Part shown: positions 1 to 12,064 of the stretch, piece after piece
Layout: every line of letters starts with the position of its first letter
How positions within the stretch are numbered: position 1 is the stretch's first letter
Origin: Leptobrachium leishanense
Taxonomy: Eukaryota; Chordata; Amphibia; Anura; Megophryidae
Direction: 5' to 3'
NCBI GenBank assembly: GCA_009667805.1
Contig: CM019065.1
Location: forward strand, 13,955,952 to 14,019,951
Length of the DNA: 64,000 nt
Position numbers and translations under genes: made by a program
Notes under the pieces: model-generated
Seen by the model: only the letters and a program-made list of their open reading frames with translations
Database searches by the model: none
Told to the model about the DNA's origin: nothing

Positions 1-313
1 AGGTTCAAGGTGCAGGAGATGGTTCCTTGCAGTACGAATCCAAATGTGTCTAATTCAGTGAACTCACAGAGGATGGCGTGTTTATTTAATGATAAGGGAG
101 AGATCAAGGTTCATGGGACTCTCAGTGACAGGCTGGTGACAGGAGCAGAGTTATTAAAGTGATATCTAATAACACAGGACCATAAACGCAAGGTTCCCAG
201 GCTGCAAGGAGATACACTAACTCAACATATAAAACATATAATGAGAAGAAACAAAAAATGAGGACACTTTGCAATTTACTAATAGTAATTAATATTGTAT
301 CTGTGTCCCCTCT
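1..313. other. Unassigned left edge
   Basis: No coding frame, terminal repeat or known element end was recognised here. Moderately AT-rich non-coding DNA. Confidence 0.5.
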
Positions 314-428
314 GTTACATAGTTACATAGGCTGAAAAAAGACATACGTCCATTGGGTTCAGCCTCTCACACATCACCGACTGCTGTTGATCCAGAAGAA
401 GGCAAAAAACCCAGTCTGAAATGCTCGC
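314..428 (-). mobile_element. CR1-type LINE 3' end fragment
   Basis: This stretch closely matches the 3' end of the CR1 element at 14707-14830: a short GTTACATA tail followed by the same 3' UTR, in the same minus orientation. Only about 115 bp is present, so it is a severely 5'-truncated copy. The 42-bp minisatellite starts shortly after it. Confidence 0.75.
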
Positions 429-474
429 CTCACTGTTCTCCTTCCTCGTCTCATGCACTCTCCACCTTGTCATA

Positions 475-2008
475 CCCACCTGTCTATCAAGTCAAGTCTC
501 CCCTCTATTTATATACCCTCCTGTCTATCTAGCCTCACAGTCTCCCCTCTGTTTATATACCCTCCTGTCTATCTAGTTTCAGTCTCCCCTGTTTATATAC
601 CCTCCTGTCTATCTAGCCTCAGTCTCCCCTCTGTTTATATACCCTCCTGTCTATCTAGACTCAGTCTCCTCTGTTTATATACCCTCCTGTCTATCTAGCC
701 TCAGTCTCCCCTGTTTATATACCCTCCTGTCTATCTAGCCTCAGTCTCCCCTGTTTATATGCCCTCCTGTCTATCTAGTCTCACAGTCTCCTCTGTTTAT
801 ATACCCTCCTGTCTATCTAGTTTCAGTCTCCCCTGTTTATATACCCTCCTGTCTATCTAGTTTCAGTCTCCACTGTTTATATACCCTCCTGTCTATCTAG
901 ACTCAGTCTCCCCTCTGTTTATATACCCTCCTGTCTATCTAGCCTCAGTCTCCCCTGTTTATATGCCCTCCTGTCTATCTAGTCTCACAGTCTCCTCTGT
1001 TTATATACCCTCCTGTCTATCTAGTTTCAGTCTCCCCTCTGTTTATATACCCTCCTGTCTATCTAGCCTCAGTCTCCCCTCTGTTTATATACCCTCCTGT
1101 CTATCTAGTCCACAGTCTCCTCTGTTTATATACCCTCCTGTCTATCTAGTTTCAGTCTCCCCTCTGTTTATATACCCTCCTGTCTATCTAGCCTCAGTCT
1201 CCCCTCTGTTTATATACCCTCCTGTCTATCTAGCCTCAGTCTCCTCTGTTTATATACCCTCCTGTCTATCTAGTTTCAGTCTCCCCTCTGTTTATATACC
1301 CTCCTGACTATCTAGCCTCACAGTCCCCTCTGTTTATATGCCCTCCTGTCTATCTAGTCTCACAGTCTCCCCTCTGTTTATTTGCCCTCCTGTCTATCTA
1401 GCTTCAGTCTCCTCTGTTTATATACCCTCCTGTCTATCTAGTTTCAGTCTCCCCTCTGTTTATATGCCCTCCTGTCTATCTAGTCTCACAGTCTCCCCTC
1501 TGTTTATTTGCCCTCCTGTCTATCTAGCCTCACAGTCTCCTCTGTTTATATACCCTCCTGTCTATCTAGTTTCAGTCTCCCCTCTGTTTATATACCCTCC
1601 TGACTATCTAGCCTCACAGTCCCCTCTGTTTATATGCCCTCCTGTTTATCTAGTCTCACAGTCTCCCCTCTGTTTATTTGCCCTCCTGTCTATCTAGTCT
1701 CACAGTCTCCCCTCTGTTTATTTGCGCTCCTGTCTATCTAGCCTCACAGTCCCCTCTGTTTATATGCCCTCCTGTCTATCTAGCCTCACAGTCCCCTCTG
1801 TTTATATGCCCTCCTGTCTATCTAGTCTCACAGTTTCCTCTGTTTATATGCCCTCCTGTCTCTCTAGCCTTACAGCCCCCCTGTTTATATACCCTCCTGT
1901 CTATCTAGCCTCACAGTCCCCTCTGTTTATATAGCCTCCTGTCTCTCTAGCCTCACAGTATCTTCTGTTTATATACCCTCCTGTCTGTCTAGCCTGACAG
2001 TCTCCTTT
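475..2008. repeat. 42-bp minisatellite (about 36 copies)
   Basis: Tandem units of about 39-45 bp share the core CCTCCTGTCTATCTAG and TGTTTATATACC. Length variants come from CACAGT versus CAGT and CCCCTCTG versus CCCTG. Long translated frames exist only because the unit has few stops; they carry no domain. Units are more diverged near 1850-2000. Confidence 0.9.
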
Positions 2009-2584
2009 CAGAGTGGAGGAAAGAGAGGGAGATGAGGGATTGAGAGGGGAGAGGATAGCGATGATGGATTGTGGAGTAACAACAATATGAATAAACTGGA
2101 GAGGACGAAACATAATGTGACCCTGAATGTGCTGCCATTACATTTCGTCCTTTCCAAGGTATATGGTGATTTCCATGACCGGAGCGACTGCCGTCACGAT
2201 CAGGAAATTATCTCTTATCTGCCTGGAGTTTGGACTAATAAAGCCAGGAAAATATAAATATATTTTTATCTTATGCGGAAGCAGGTGTGCGGCGTGTCCT
2301 TCACCCCACATCATATTGATCTCACTCTACCTGATCACGTAAACATGGCGAACGCGTAAACATGGCGTCCTCTCCCTTTACAGCCACTGATAACAATCAC
2401 TTAACTCTGTGAGGCACCCTGGACATTCCCACCGATTAGGCAAACTGAAAAGAACCTTAATAGAAACACAAAGCGAGTGAAAAGGGACAAATTTTCATGC
2501 TTTATCTTTATTACCACTTTCTTTACCGACTCAGATCCAAAAAGACAGTGGGCCTAATCACAACGTAGTCTAGGGCTGTGAAAC

Positions 2585-2685
2585 TCCAGCCCCCAGATGT
2601 TTCTGAACTACACCTGCCATAGTTCCTTGGCCATTTATTGCATTGAAAGGATTCTGGGAATTGTAGGTGTTCGGCATCCCATTTT
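2585..2685. repeat. Small imperfect inverted repeat (MITE-like)
   Basis: The left arm, around GAACTACACCTGCCATAG, and the right arm, around ATTCTGGGAATTGTAGG, are roughly reverse complements separated by about 40 bp. This is the layout of a short palindromic MITE. Ends and target duplication were not resolved. Confidence 0.4.
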
Positions 2686-3129
2686 CCACACCGGAAGCAA
2701 ATGGGTAGTTGATGGCGCAATGCGTTTTTACAAATTGTCCATCTACAGCACAACTCACCACACCGCTCAGAGGAGAGCAGGGTTACATTGGCCCCCTGTA
2801 TCTCCATTGTTTATATCATCCCACAAGTTCAGGTTAGGCATCAAGGGACAGGTCAGAGTCTGGTCTTTACCATGACACCATACATGACCATGTAAAATCT
2901 AAAATAGATTTTGTGGTGGGTGTTGTTTTGGGATGTTGGTTTGGAGAGCAAAATTGCAGGTGGCGCCCAAAAAAATGTTTGCCCAAGGCCCAGTTAATAT
3001 AAACCACTTGGCTGTGGAGGAAAACTCAGCGCATCGTTATGAACGGGCCTAGCGTGCAGATGACTCGCTGAGTGTGTCCTCACTTTGCAGCTGCGATTGG
3101 CCATAATTTCAGCAAATCGCTGTGGTCTT

Positions 3130-3640
3130 CCGGTGCAAGCTGACATCTTTGATGTCAGCCCTGCCTCTGGGACCCTAGCCAGACCACTGACATCATTGTG
3201 CCAGTGATGTCATCAGTTTGAGGCTCCTGCTGGCAGAGTCGGGAGAGTGCCTGAAAGGGGGGGCGTCTTTGGACCCCTCTCCCTCCTGATTAGTAGTCAA
3301 TACAAAAAAAGAAGAGAGGCATCGCTGGAAAGGTCATGGTGTCACCTTTCCAGGGATGTCTCTCTTTAACCCTTTAGGTGCTGGTCCACGATCCGACACC
3401 AATCGGTGCCCGAGCGCAGACTACTCCCGGTGGTGGCTGACATCTTGGATGTCAGCCAAGCCTCCGGGGCCTCCTCCCACCACTGACATTGTCGTGCATG
3501 TCAGGGAATTATCCCCTAGCTGGAGATAGGGGGGTTCTTTGGTTCTATCTCCTGATCGGTGGCAGCTAGAGGGTCATATTTGATATCATTGGAAAGGCCA
3601 GAGTATGAACTTTCCAATGATGCTACAGATAACCAGGTTA
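3130..3640. repeat. Hairpin-string MITE-like segment
   Basis: The segment contains several short palindromes, for example TGACATC/GATGTCA arms at about 3188-3212 and an 11-bp-arm hairpin TGGCTGACATC..GATGTCAGCCA at about 3427-3451. The start CCCTTTAGGTGCTGG follows TTAA at 3366-3369. Similar pieces recur in the TTAA elements at 5043-5301 and 24807-25979. The far end was not located. Confidence 0.45.
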
Positions 3641-4904
3641 ATTGGGCACCACTACAGACCTTGCGTGCATTACATATACAAGTCCCATAGTGCCTGCGCA
3701 GAGCGATGGATTGGAGCTGCACGCACATGTAGAGATCTGATCCATCGTTGCCTCTATGGGAACGTTCGCTACAGGGATTGATCTCAGAGGGTGACATTGA
3801 CCGCTCTCTGTGACATCACTAGTGACCGATCTGGTGACTGGCAGCCGGGAAATTTAAAAAATCTATGCAAGTGACGTTGGGTAGGGAAGAGGAAACTCCT
3901 CTGCTTCACCCCGTGATAAATCCAGATCACGGAAGCTGGGAGGGGGAGAAGGGGGGCATTCTTCACATCCTGATCATGTTAAAAAGATAAAGTAGCCTGT
4001 CCCTTTATCTTGCCACCCCAGATGTTTCAGGATGACATGGCACATGGTAGCTGACTGAGAATCATGGGACGTGACCAAGGGTCCCGTATCATGTCTGCCA
4101 CCATGTAATTAATCTTCACCGAAAGTTTTTATCTTGTGGCTTTTTTCCTGTGCCAGAACCTTAGATCTCTGGACACATCAGCGACAGGAGGAACATGCGC
4201 GATGACATCAGCTGAAAGACATGTCTCGATCGGGTCTTCCCTAGTGACCAACCTGCTGAACCTATCGCTTTCCCTCCACACCAGGGAAAAAGTATATTAT
4301 CTCTCCCAATCAATGCAGCTGATAACAGACAACAATTAGGGTAGAAAAAGCTCCAAAGTCCATCACAGGACTGTGTCTGTTCACTGACATGGAGAGAAGT
4401 AACTTTAAAAATGTAACTATTTGCTCATAACATAAAAATATCAACATTTCAGCTCCAGGCACAGGTTTAGATAATTGTCACATGTTAGAAATTAACTCAG
4501 ATAAAGGCAATAGCTGCGACTCCTTTACGTCTGTCCAGAGTACTGGATGGGAAGGCAAAAAAATAGTAAAACGCGTCAGCTGAGCGTGTAGTGTTGCATA
4601 TAAATGGAAGCCGTTATCATATTTTTAATTTGTATGGTCAAATACTGGCCAATATGTCTTTTTTGAATCAGATGTTTGGGAAATTAAAGTACAAATATCA
4701 GATATGTAAAATACATGATATAATATACTTTATTTCCATGCAGAATGGGTATTATTACATTTTTTTCTATCAAGTCTTTTTCTGGGAGAATGAAATGGAA
4801 TATATAAAATACACAATATACAGTAACTATGTGTGTTTTGTATAATCAAAATATTAACTTTTTTGTATCAGTTTTTTTATTTGGGAGAATAGTTAATCTA
4901 TTCA

Positions 4905-5662
4905 CAACAGTGAAAAGTCAGAGAAGTGCCCTGCTGTTCGGTGGTTTCATTCGGCAGGTTTATTCAGGCGAATCCCATAGGCTTCAATGTTAAAAATATT
5001 CTTGTTTTTATACAATATCTAATAAACCGTTTATTCTTTTAACCCTTTCACTGCTGAGGACGTGTGGGGAACGTCCTCATTGACTCCTAAGGAAAGATAG
5101 GGGTGGAGATAAGGCTTCCTTATCTCCGGACTGCTTTCGGCTAGCAGGGTCATGTTTGGTATCATTAGAAAGGCCAGAGCATGGCCTTTCCAATGATACC
5201 AAACATGACCATGTTTAATGTAAAGAAAAAAAATAACAATAAAAATACAGAAAAGAAAAATGTGTTTTTTTAAGACGTGAAATGGCTCAGCAGTGAAGGG
5301 GTTAATCTGCAGTAAAAAGTCTCTTTATCTATAGATTTTTTTAGGATCTTTTAGGCATTTTTTGGGATTTTACCTGCAAATTTTGTTTTCCGGTTCTTTT
5401 AAATCATTTTTCTTTTTTCTTTAACAGCCCTTTTTATTATCAATTATAGGATTTTATATGAAAATTTCAGGTATTTTCGTTCAGTAGTTTTTTTGCAAAC
5501 AGCGTTTCAATTTTCAAACTTTCAAGCGTACTGTTTTTTTCACACAATTCATTTGCTTGTCGGCTTTTTCTGACGGCTGGTCTGCGCTGTGATTGGCAGC
5601 TCGTCAGATTTTTCCGGCGTGTTCGTTGGGGTTTTTCTGGCGGTTTCTGCAGGTTTTCAGTG
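4905..5662 (-). mobile_element. Truncated copy of the 0.9-kb TIR element
   Basis: The sequence is the reverse complement of the inner parts of the TIR elements at 14359-18618 and 28281-29191. Shared pieces include the block around ATTGAAGTCTATGGGATTC and the A/T-rich centre. Both terminal inverted repeats are missing. It is interrupted by a TTAA-flanked MITE (5043-5301) and abuts the 30-bp minisatellite on its right. Confidence 0.65.
5043..5301. mobile_element. TTAA-flanked MITE (piggyBac-like)
   Basis: A 259-bp element lies between TTAA at 5039-5042 and TTAA at 5302-5305. The ends are inverted repeats: CCCTTTCACTGCTGAG on the left, matched by CTCAGCAGTGAAGGGG on the right. Its centre holds a near-perfect palindrome (about 5155-5203) built on TTTGGTATCATT..AATGATACCAAA. 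It has no coding capacity. TTAA duplication is the hallmark of piggyBac-type transposition. Confidence 0.8.
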
Positions 5663-5665
5663 AGT

Positions 5666-7640
5666 GCGGGGCTATCTATACACAGTGTGAGGTGCGGGGC
5701 TGTCTATACATACAGTGTGAGGTGCGGGGCTGTCTATACATACAGTGTGAGGTGCGGGGCTGTCTATACACACAGTGTGAGGTGCGGGGCTGTCTATACA
5801 CACAGTGTGAGGTGCGGGCTGTCTATACACACAGTGTGAGGTGCGGGCTGTCTATACACACAGTGTGAGGTGCGGGGCTGTCTATACACACAGTGTGAGG
5901 TGCGGGGCTGTCTATACACACAGTGTGAGGTGCGGGGCTGTCTATACACAGTGTGAGGTGCGGGCTGTCTATACACACAGTGTGAGGTGCGGGCTGTCTA
6001 TACACACAGTGTGAGGTGCGGGGCTGTCTATACACACAGTGTGAGGTGCGGGGCTGTCTATACACAGTGTGAGGTGCGGGGCTGTCTATACACAGTGTGA
6101 GGTGCGGGGCTGTTTATACACACAGTGTGAGGTGCGGGGCTGTCTATACACACAGTGTGAGGTGCGGGCTGTCTATACACACAGTGTGAGGTGCGGGCTG
6201 TCTATACACACAGTGTGAGGTGCGGGGCTGTCTATACACACAGTGTGAGGTGCGGGGCTGTCTATACACACAGTGTGAGGTGCGGGGCTGTCTATACACA
6301 GTGTGAGGTGCGGGCTGTCTATACACACAGTGTGAGGTGCGGGCTGTCTATACACACAGTGTGAGGTGCGGGGCTGTCTATACACACAGTGTGAGGTGCG
6401 GGGCTGTCTATACACAGTGTGAGGTGCGGGGCTGTCTATACACAGTGTGAGGTGCGGGGCTGTTTATACACACAGTGTGAGGTGCGGGGCTGTCTATACA
6501 CACAGTGTGAGGTGCGGGGCTGTCTATACACACAGTGTGAGGTGCGGGGCTGTCTATACACACAGTGTGAGGTGCGGGGCTGTCTATACAAACAGTGTGA
6601 GGTGCGGGGCTGTCTATATACACAGTGTGAGGTGCGGGGCTGTCTATACAAACAGTGTGAGGTGCGGGGCTGTCTATACACACAGTGTGAGGTGCGGGGC
6701 TGTCTATACACACAGTGTGAGGTGCGGGGCTGTCTATATACACAGTGTGAGGTGCGGGGCTGTCTATACACACAGTGTGAGGTGTGGGGCTGTTTATACA
6801 CACAGTGGGAGGTGCGGGGCTGTTTATACACACAGTGGGAGGTGCGCGGGGCTGTTTATACACAGTGGGAGGTGCGGGGCTGTTTATACACACAGTGGGA
6901 GGTGCGCGGGGCTGTCTATACACACAGTATGAGGTGCGGGGCTGTCTATATACACAGTGTGAGGTGCGGGGCTGGCTATACACACAGTGTGAGGTGCGGG
7001 GCTGTCTATACACACAGTGTGAGGTGCGGGGCTGTCTACACAGTGTGAGGTGCGGGGCTGTCTATACACACAGTGTGAGGTGCGGGCCTGTCTATACACA
7101 GTGTGAGGTGCGGGGCTGTCTATACACACAGTGTGAGGTGCGGGGCTGTCTGGGGCTGTCTATAAACACAGTGTGAGGTGCGGGCTGTCTGGGGCTGTCT
7201 ATATACACAGTGTGAGGTGCGGGCTGTCTATACACACAGTGTGAGGTGCGGGGCTATCTGTATACACAGTGTGAGGTGCGGGGCTGTCTATACACACAGT
7301 GTGAGGTGCAGGGCTGTCTATATACACAGTGTGAGGTGCAGGGCTGTCTATATACACAGTGTGAGGTGCGGGGCTGTCTATACACACAGTGTGAGGTGCG
7401 GGGCTGTCTATATACACAGTGTGAGGTGCGGGGCTGTCTGTATACACAGTGTGAGGTGCGGGGCTGTCTATACACACAGTGTGAGGTGCAGGGCTGTCTA
7501 TATACACAGTGTGAGGTGCGGGGCTGTCTATACACACAGTGTGAGGTGCGGGGCTGTCTATATACACAGTGTGAGGTGCGGGGCTGTCTGTATACACAGT
7601 GTGAGGTGCGGGGCTGCCTATACACACAGTGTGAGGTGCT
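5666..7640. repeat. 30-bp minisatellite, block 1
   Basis: About 65 tandem copies of a unit with core GGGGCTGTCTATACACACAG followed by TGTGAGGTGC. Variants lack two CA dinucleotides or one G, and later units drift to GTTTATAC. Stretches around 5794-6065 and 6144-6415 are duplicates offset by 350 bp, showing a higher-order repeat. The long Cys-rich frames on both strands are by-products of the unit. Confidence 0.95.
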
Positions 7641-7804
7641 AACTCCCGCAGTTCCCGCAGCATTCCCGCTGTGTCAGAAGTGTGGGAACGCCATTCCCGC
7701 ACGTTCCCGCATGTTCCTGCAGGACTCGAGCCCTGCTGGTAACACTTTGGGAGATAGGACAGTAAAGAAAACCGTCTCCTATTCCTTCTGATTCCATTAA
7801 TTAC
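7641..7804. other. Short unassigned spacer
   Basis: Contains an irregular cluster of CCCGCAG/TTCCCGC motifs and then unremarkable sequence up to the copia remnant. No gene is seen. Confidence 0.4.
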
Positions 7805-8650
7805 CAACTAGCTGTGGTGGTTTGTTTTGTTTTGCTTTGAAGTGAGTGAAGAAATTTTTATCATTTATCATGTGACTTGTAGCTCTTGAATCAACACACA
7901 CCATGTGTTTAAAGATGAGGTGCGGCACCTGGATAGAAAAACATACTCTGTTTCATCTGTTTCTTCCTTCACACTTTTGGCTTTTTGTATTTTACCTTGT
8001 TTTTGCATTCTAGCTTACCAAACTCTGCAATCTGCCTTTAAGTGACCTGATCTTTCGCACACATAACATTTAAGAGTTTCTAGCTTCATATTGCCACTGT
8101 TATTCCTGTTTTTCTTTTTTAATGCAGATTCTGCAATAGAAGCACTTGCACTATTACTGCTTTCTGTTTCGCGCTTATATTCATCCACAAGTTTTCCTTT
8201 AATATTTTCCAATGTCAGTTCATCATATGGACATGCATCCAGTGCGGCAATGAGTGTTTCACAACTTTCTGGTAAACCACTAAGTAACAGTGCTGCAACA
8301 TAAAAGTCCTTTATTTCTTCTCCTATACCTCTAAGTCGTTCAACCATTTCCAGTGTATGCCTTATATATTCCTGCATATCCTGGTCGTTCAGCAATTTAG
8401 TGTGGTATAACTTTATTGCTGAGATTAGCTTTCCCATGCACCTTTTGTAGTTCTTCGCACATTCCTTTAGTAGTTTCACAATTGCATATATGTATTATCT
8501 GATCATCTATGCAGAGGAAGATCTGCTCTGAGCTTTCAGATCTTTCTCTATCCACTCATCTGTAGGCTCTACAGGTCTGGCTTTATTTATACATTTCCAC
8601 ATACCTTCTCTTACGATAAGCATCTTCATCTTGAATTTCCAAGACTGATA
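7805..8650 (-). pseudogene. Ty1/copia Gag-protease remnant
   Basis: Read on the minus strand, this begins with a Gag-like N-terminus containing SWKFKM..REGMW (about 8560-8648). A frameshift or stop falls near 8500. A 154-codon frame (8015-8479) follows with the copia-type Gag body and a CX2CX4HX4C zinc knuckle (CYVCERSGHLKADC). Beyond its stop, another frame holds VDSRATSHM (about 7866-7893), matching the copia protease DSGATSHM motif with the active-site Gly changed to Arg. Gag packages element RNA; the protease would process the polyprotein. Integrase and RT are absent. The upstream end stops where an I/Nimb-like LINE begins, so that insertion may have broken it. It is dead: truncated, frameshifted and with a mutated protease. 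Confidence 0.8.
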
Positions 8651-11035
8651 GTCAAATCAAATCAATCAAATCAAAATAAGCTTTATTAGCAGGACCAAAT
8701 ACATTTTAGCATTGCCAAAGCATATGGGGTGGAGGGGGGGGGTAGAGGGACATATATGGGGGGGAATGGACAAGTCCATGGACATTATCAGGGGTAAGGG
8801 ATAATGTGAAGTCGGATGGGGGCAAGTCCGTGTTGGGATTTATAAGTCTGGGATCTCTCATGTTCCTCTCAGTCTGTGACATTCTGTGACGTATTGGGCA
8901 GATATTTTCACCGCCGGCTCCTCTTCTCCCAGTATGATGTGGAGTTTCCTCATCTCTTCTATAGAGGTGAAGTCCGGGATGAGAGCGGAGAGTCTCTGGA
9001 AGTGAGTTTCCCTCAGTGCTGAGTACTTGGGGCACTGTAGGAGGAAGTGGACCTCATCTTCCAGGGCCCCCTGGTCACAATGCTGGCACAGTCTATTCTC
9101 CCTGGGCTTGTAGGTCTGTCTATGCCGCCCTGATTCGATCTCCAGGCTGTGGGCGCTCAGTCTGTACCGGCTCAGGATCTGTCTGTCCTTGGGGTCTTGT
9201 AGTAGCTCCAGGTATGGGGCCAGTTTGTATTCCCTCTGTAAGGATTGGTAAATGGTGAGTTTCTTGGAGTTTGCTATATCATGTCTCCATTCTCTGATAT
9301 AGTTATCCCTGGAATCGTTACTTAGGGCCTTTATTTTATATTTTGTCAGGTTGCATTCATGGGGGCTTTGGATGATCAGGGTGGATATGAGTTGTTGCAG
9401 CCCACATGGTTTGGGGTGGTCCTTGTTGGCCAGTAGGGCTTTATGGTGGTATGAGTTGAGGCTGCTGATGTTTAGGTGGTCCCAGTATGATAGCGCCCTC
9501 TTCTGTACTGCAAGAAGTAAGGGGAGTCTGCCCAGCTTGGCCCGGCAAGCATTGTTAGAGGTGCTCCGATGGACTTGGAGGAGGTGCTTGCAGAATTCAA
9601 GGTGGAATATTTCTGTTGGGCTGGTGTCCCATTTGGGTTGGTCAGGGTAGGTGATGGGGCCCCAAACTTCACTGCCATAAAGGAGGATTGGAGCGATGAC
9701 GCTATCAAGGATTTTAAGCCAGACTCTTACAGGCGGTTTTAGTTTGTAGAGTTTTCTTCTGATGGCATAGAAGGTTCTACACGCCTTGTCTCTTAGGGCC
9801 TCTATGGCTGGTTTGAAATTTCCAGATCGGTTTGTTTCTAGGCCGAGGTATGTGTAGCTGTTGGCTTCCTCGAGAGTGCAGTCATTAAGTGTGAAAGAGG
9901 AACTCTTGGTTTTTGCGTTCTTCCTTTGGAAAACCATGACCTTTGTTTTCTTTTGGTTGATGGGTAGTGCCCATGCCGCACTGTATTTTCCCAGCACTTC
10001 CAGGCTGTCTTGTAGACCTCTTTCTGTTGGTGACAGTAATAGGAGGTCATCTGCATACAACAGGAACTTCACCTCGGTGTCATGTAGAGTTAGTCCTGGT
10101 GCTGAGGAGGATTCTAGAGCTTCAACCAGTCCATTGATGTAGATGTTAAAGAGGGTTGGACTTAAGCTGCAGCCTTGTCTGACTCCACGAGCCTGCCGGA
10201 AGTACTCTGTTCTCTTCCCATTCACCTTTATGCTGCAGAAGTTCTCATTATATGAGCTCTTGATGACGTCATATGTTTTCCCTCCTGTTCCACTCTCCAG
10301 TAGTTTAAGGAACAGACCTGGGTGCCACACTGAGTCAAAGGCCTTCTTAAAGTACACAAAGCAGGCAAATATTTTCCCATGTTTTGTATTGTGGACATGG
10401 TCCTTGATAAGACTGTGCAGGGTGTAGATGTGATCTGTAGTGCGATGGTTTGGCATGAACCCCGCTTGGCTTCTGTTGAGGACATTATGCTGTGTCAGGA
10501 AGCTGAGGATTCTTTGGTTCTGGATGCTATTGAACAGTTTTCCCAGTGTGCTGCTGACACATATCCCTCTGTAGTTGGCTGGATCATATTGGTCTCCACT
10601 CTTATGGATGGGTGTTATGAGGCCTTGGTTCCATACTTGAGGGTAGAATCCAACGCTCAGAACCAGGTTGAAAACTTTACATATTGCGGTGTGTACTTCT
10701 GGAGAGCCGTGTTTAATCATCTCTGGAAGAATTCCATCCATCTCGCTGGCTTTTTTACTTCGCAGTTCTGAGTTGTCAGATTTGCAAAGCAAAGTTGTGT
10801 TGAAGCTGTGTTATTTGCCATGTTCTGTTTTTTTTGTTGTTGCAGTGTCTTGCTCTTATTTACTATTGCAAGCCTTTTCCTTTGCTGGGCCCATAACCTA
10901 TTGGAAAATTCTTTAAGGCTGAATGGAAATAAAGTGTACAGAGTCTTATCTTCTTTACAGCATGGCTGCAGTTCTACCTGCAGGTCAGTTTTACTCTTCT
11001 GGAACAACAACAAAAAGTTCACAACATACCATAGG
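8651..11035 (-). mobile_element. I/Nimb-like LINE, 5'-truncated
   Basis: A non-LTR retrotransposon on the minus strand. Its 3' end is a short tandem TTGAT/TTTGATT tail at about 8651-8680, preceded by AATAAAGC. The reverse transcriptase frame lies at 8858-10792. The endonuclease domain is not seen, so the copy is 5' truncated, and its upstream end is obscured by a solo LTR at 11041. The clade call (I superfamily, Nimb-like) rests on the tail type and the C-terminal zinc-knuckle style and is tentative. Confidence 0.7.
8858..10792 (-). pseudogene. LINE reverse transcriptase ORF (inactive)
   Basis: A 644-codon frame. Residues 14-110 give the RT fingers (KKASEMDGILPEM, YRGICVSSTLGKLF). Motif A is at about 145-154 and reads FVYFKKAFD, so the metal-binding Asp that normally starts this motif is Tyr. 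RGVRQGCSLSP is at 202-212 and YADD at 246-249. The C-terminus has a CX2CX7-8HX4C-like knuckle (CQHCDQGALEDEVHFLLQC). RT copies element RNA at a nicked chromosomal target. The long open frame suggests modest age, but the motif A change predicts no activity. The annotated Met is only the first in the open frame, since the native N-terminus is truncated. Confidence 0.8.
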
Positions 11036-11040
11036 GTGCT

Positions 11041-12044
11041 TGTAGCGGAACGGGTGTTGTCCGCCTGCGGGTGTGCTCCTATCTGCTCCTCCCACTGCGC
11101 TTACCGCCGACCCGACTACCGAGTGTCACGGCACTCGGCGTTTCGAGCGGCCTGGGATGACCCTGGGGAGGGTTGGCGGGCTGTGGAGGGGACCCCGGGG
11201 TGAGATCAGCCCGACCACTGAGTGACACGGCACTCAGCGTCTCGAGCGGCTGATCTACTGACCTTGGTGCGGTTCGGATCGGGTGTGGAGCGGCCGTTCG
11301 GGTGGGAAACGTTTCGTCCGGGACCATTCGGATGGGAAACGTTTCAGATTTCCCTCAGTTATGCAGCGCTTCGGTCTATCGATGCGCGGCAGACGCGCCG
11401 CGGCTTCGGATCGGAACACAGCACCACAGCGTGATCGATCGTTCGGCACGGTCGAAGCCCGTACGATGCACCTCTGTTCTGATCCGGGATGCAGACACAG
11501 GGTGATCGGTTCGTACCTCGGGATGCCACACTCTGGAGACCGCGCGGGATCTCAGCAATACGGCCGAAAATAAAGGACACCAGGCGGAGCTATATGCACT
11601 AGATGATCTGGCTTTATTTTAACACATCACATCTATTTATCAACATTGGTACAGCAAGAAAACAATAGGAATCTCTGCCCGCCCCCACGAGCCTCATTGG
11701 CCCTCGCTGGAAGGAGGCACCTGGGTCCCGACTCGCATTGGCGGTTACGAATCGGGGTGTTGCCGATTCGCAACCGGATGGTCCGAATCGGCCATTTTCC
11801 GATCCGATCAATTCGACCGGATCCACGAGGCACTGGAAAATGGCGGCGAGCAAAGCACACAATGGGATTTACACACATTTCACAATACACATACGGGGAC
11901 ACTTTTATTACACCACACAACGAAACCACATCCAATAAAACAACACACGGAGTTCCGCTGGTGCAACGGCACCTAAGAGTCTAGAGGGATCAAAACGTCA
12001 CAAAGGACCGTCCCTGGCTGAGGGTGCTGGGCCATTCCGTGACA
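11041..12044. mobile_element. Solo LTR, 1004 bp
   Basis: The block starts TGTAGCGG and ends CGTGACA, and is flanked by the direct repeat GTGCT at 11036-11040 and 12045-12049. This is the 5-bp duplication expected for an LTR retrotransposon. It is GC-rich in its first half, with many CG dinucleotides. No internal region or second LTR is present, so it is a recombination-derived solo LTR. Orientation is uncertain because AATAAA occurs on both strands. Confidence 0.8.
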
Positions 12045-12064
12045 GTGCTGAACAGCAAAAACTA

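Larger units (their letters stand above)
2009..4900. other. Gene-free stretch with MITE debris
   Basis: No protein family, splice-bounded exon or RNA gene was recognised. The stretch is a patchwork: a minisatellite edge, a small inverted repeat near 2585-2685, a hairpin-rich MITE-like segment at about 3130-3640, and AT-rich sequence at 4580-4900. The open frames here are short and unconserved in appearance. Confidence 0.5.

Noticed and set aside
453..1908. Repeated PSCLSSLSLPSVYI-type frames
   Set aside because: By-product of the 42-bp minisatellite; frames shift with unit length variants.
6408..7048. Long Cys-rich open frames on both strands (up to about 209 codons)
   Set aside because: They are translations of the 30-bp minisatellite, open in several frames at once, with no start context, domain or non-repeat sequence.
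5666..7640. CRISPR array
   Set aside because: Direct tandem repeats with no unique spacers, in a vertebrate-type genome.
7195..7807. Frame running from minisatellite into 7641-7807
   Set aside because: Read-through of repeat into spacer; no conserved part.
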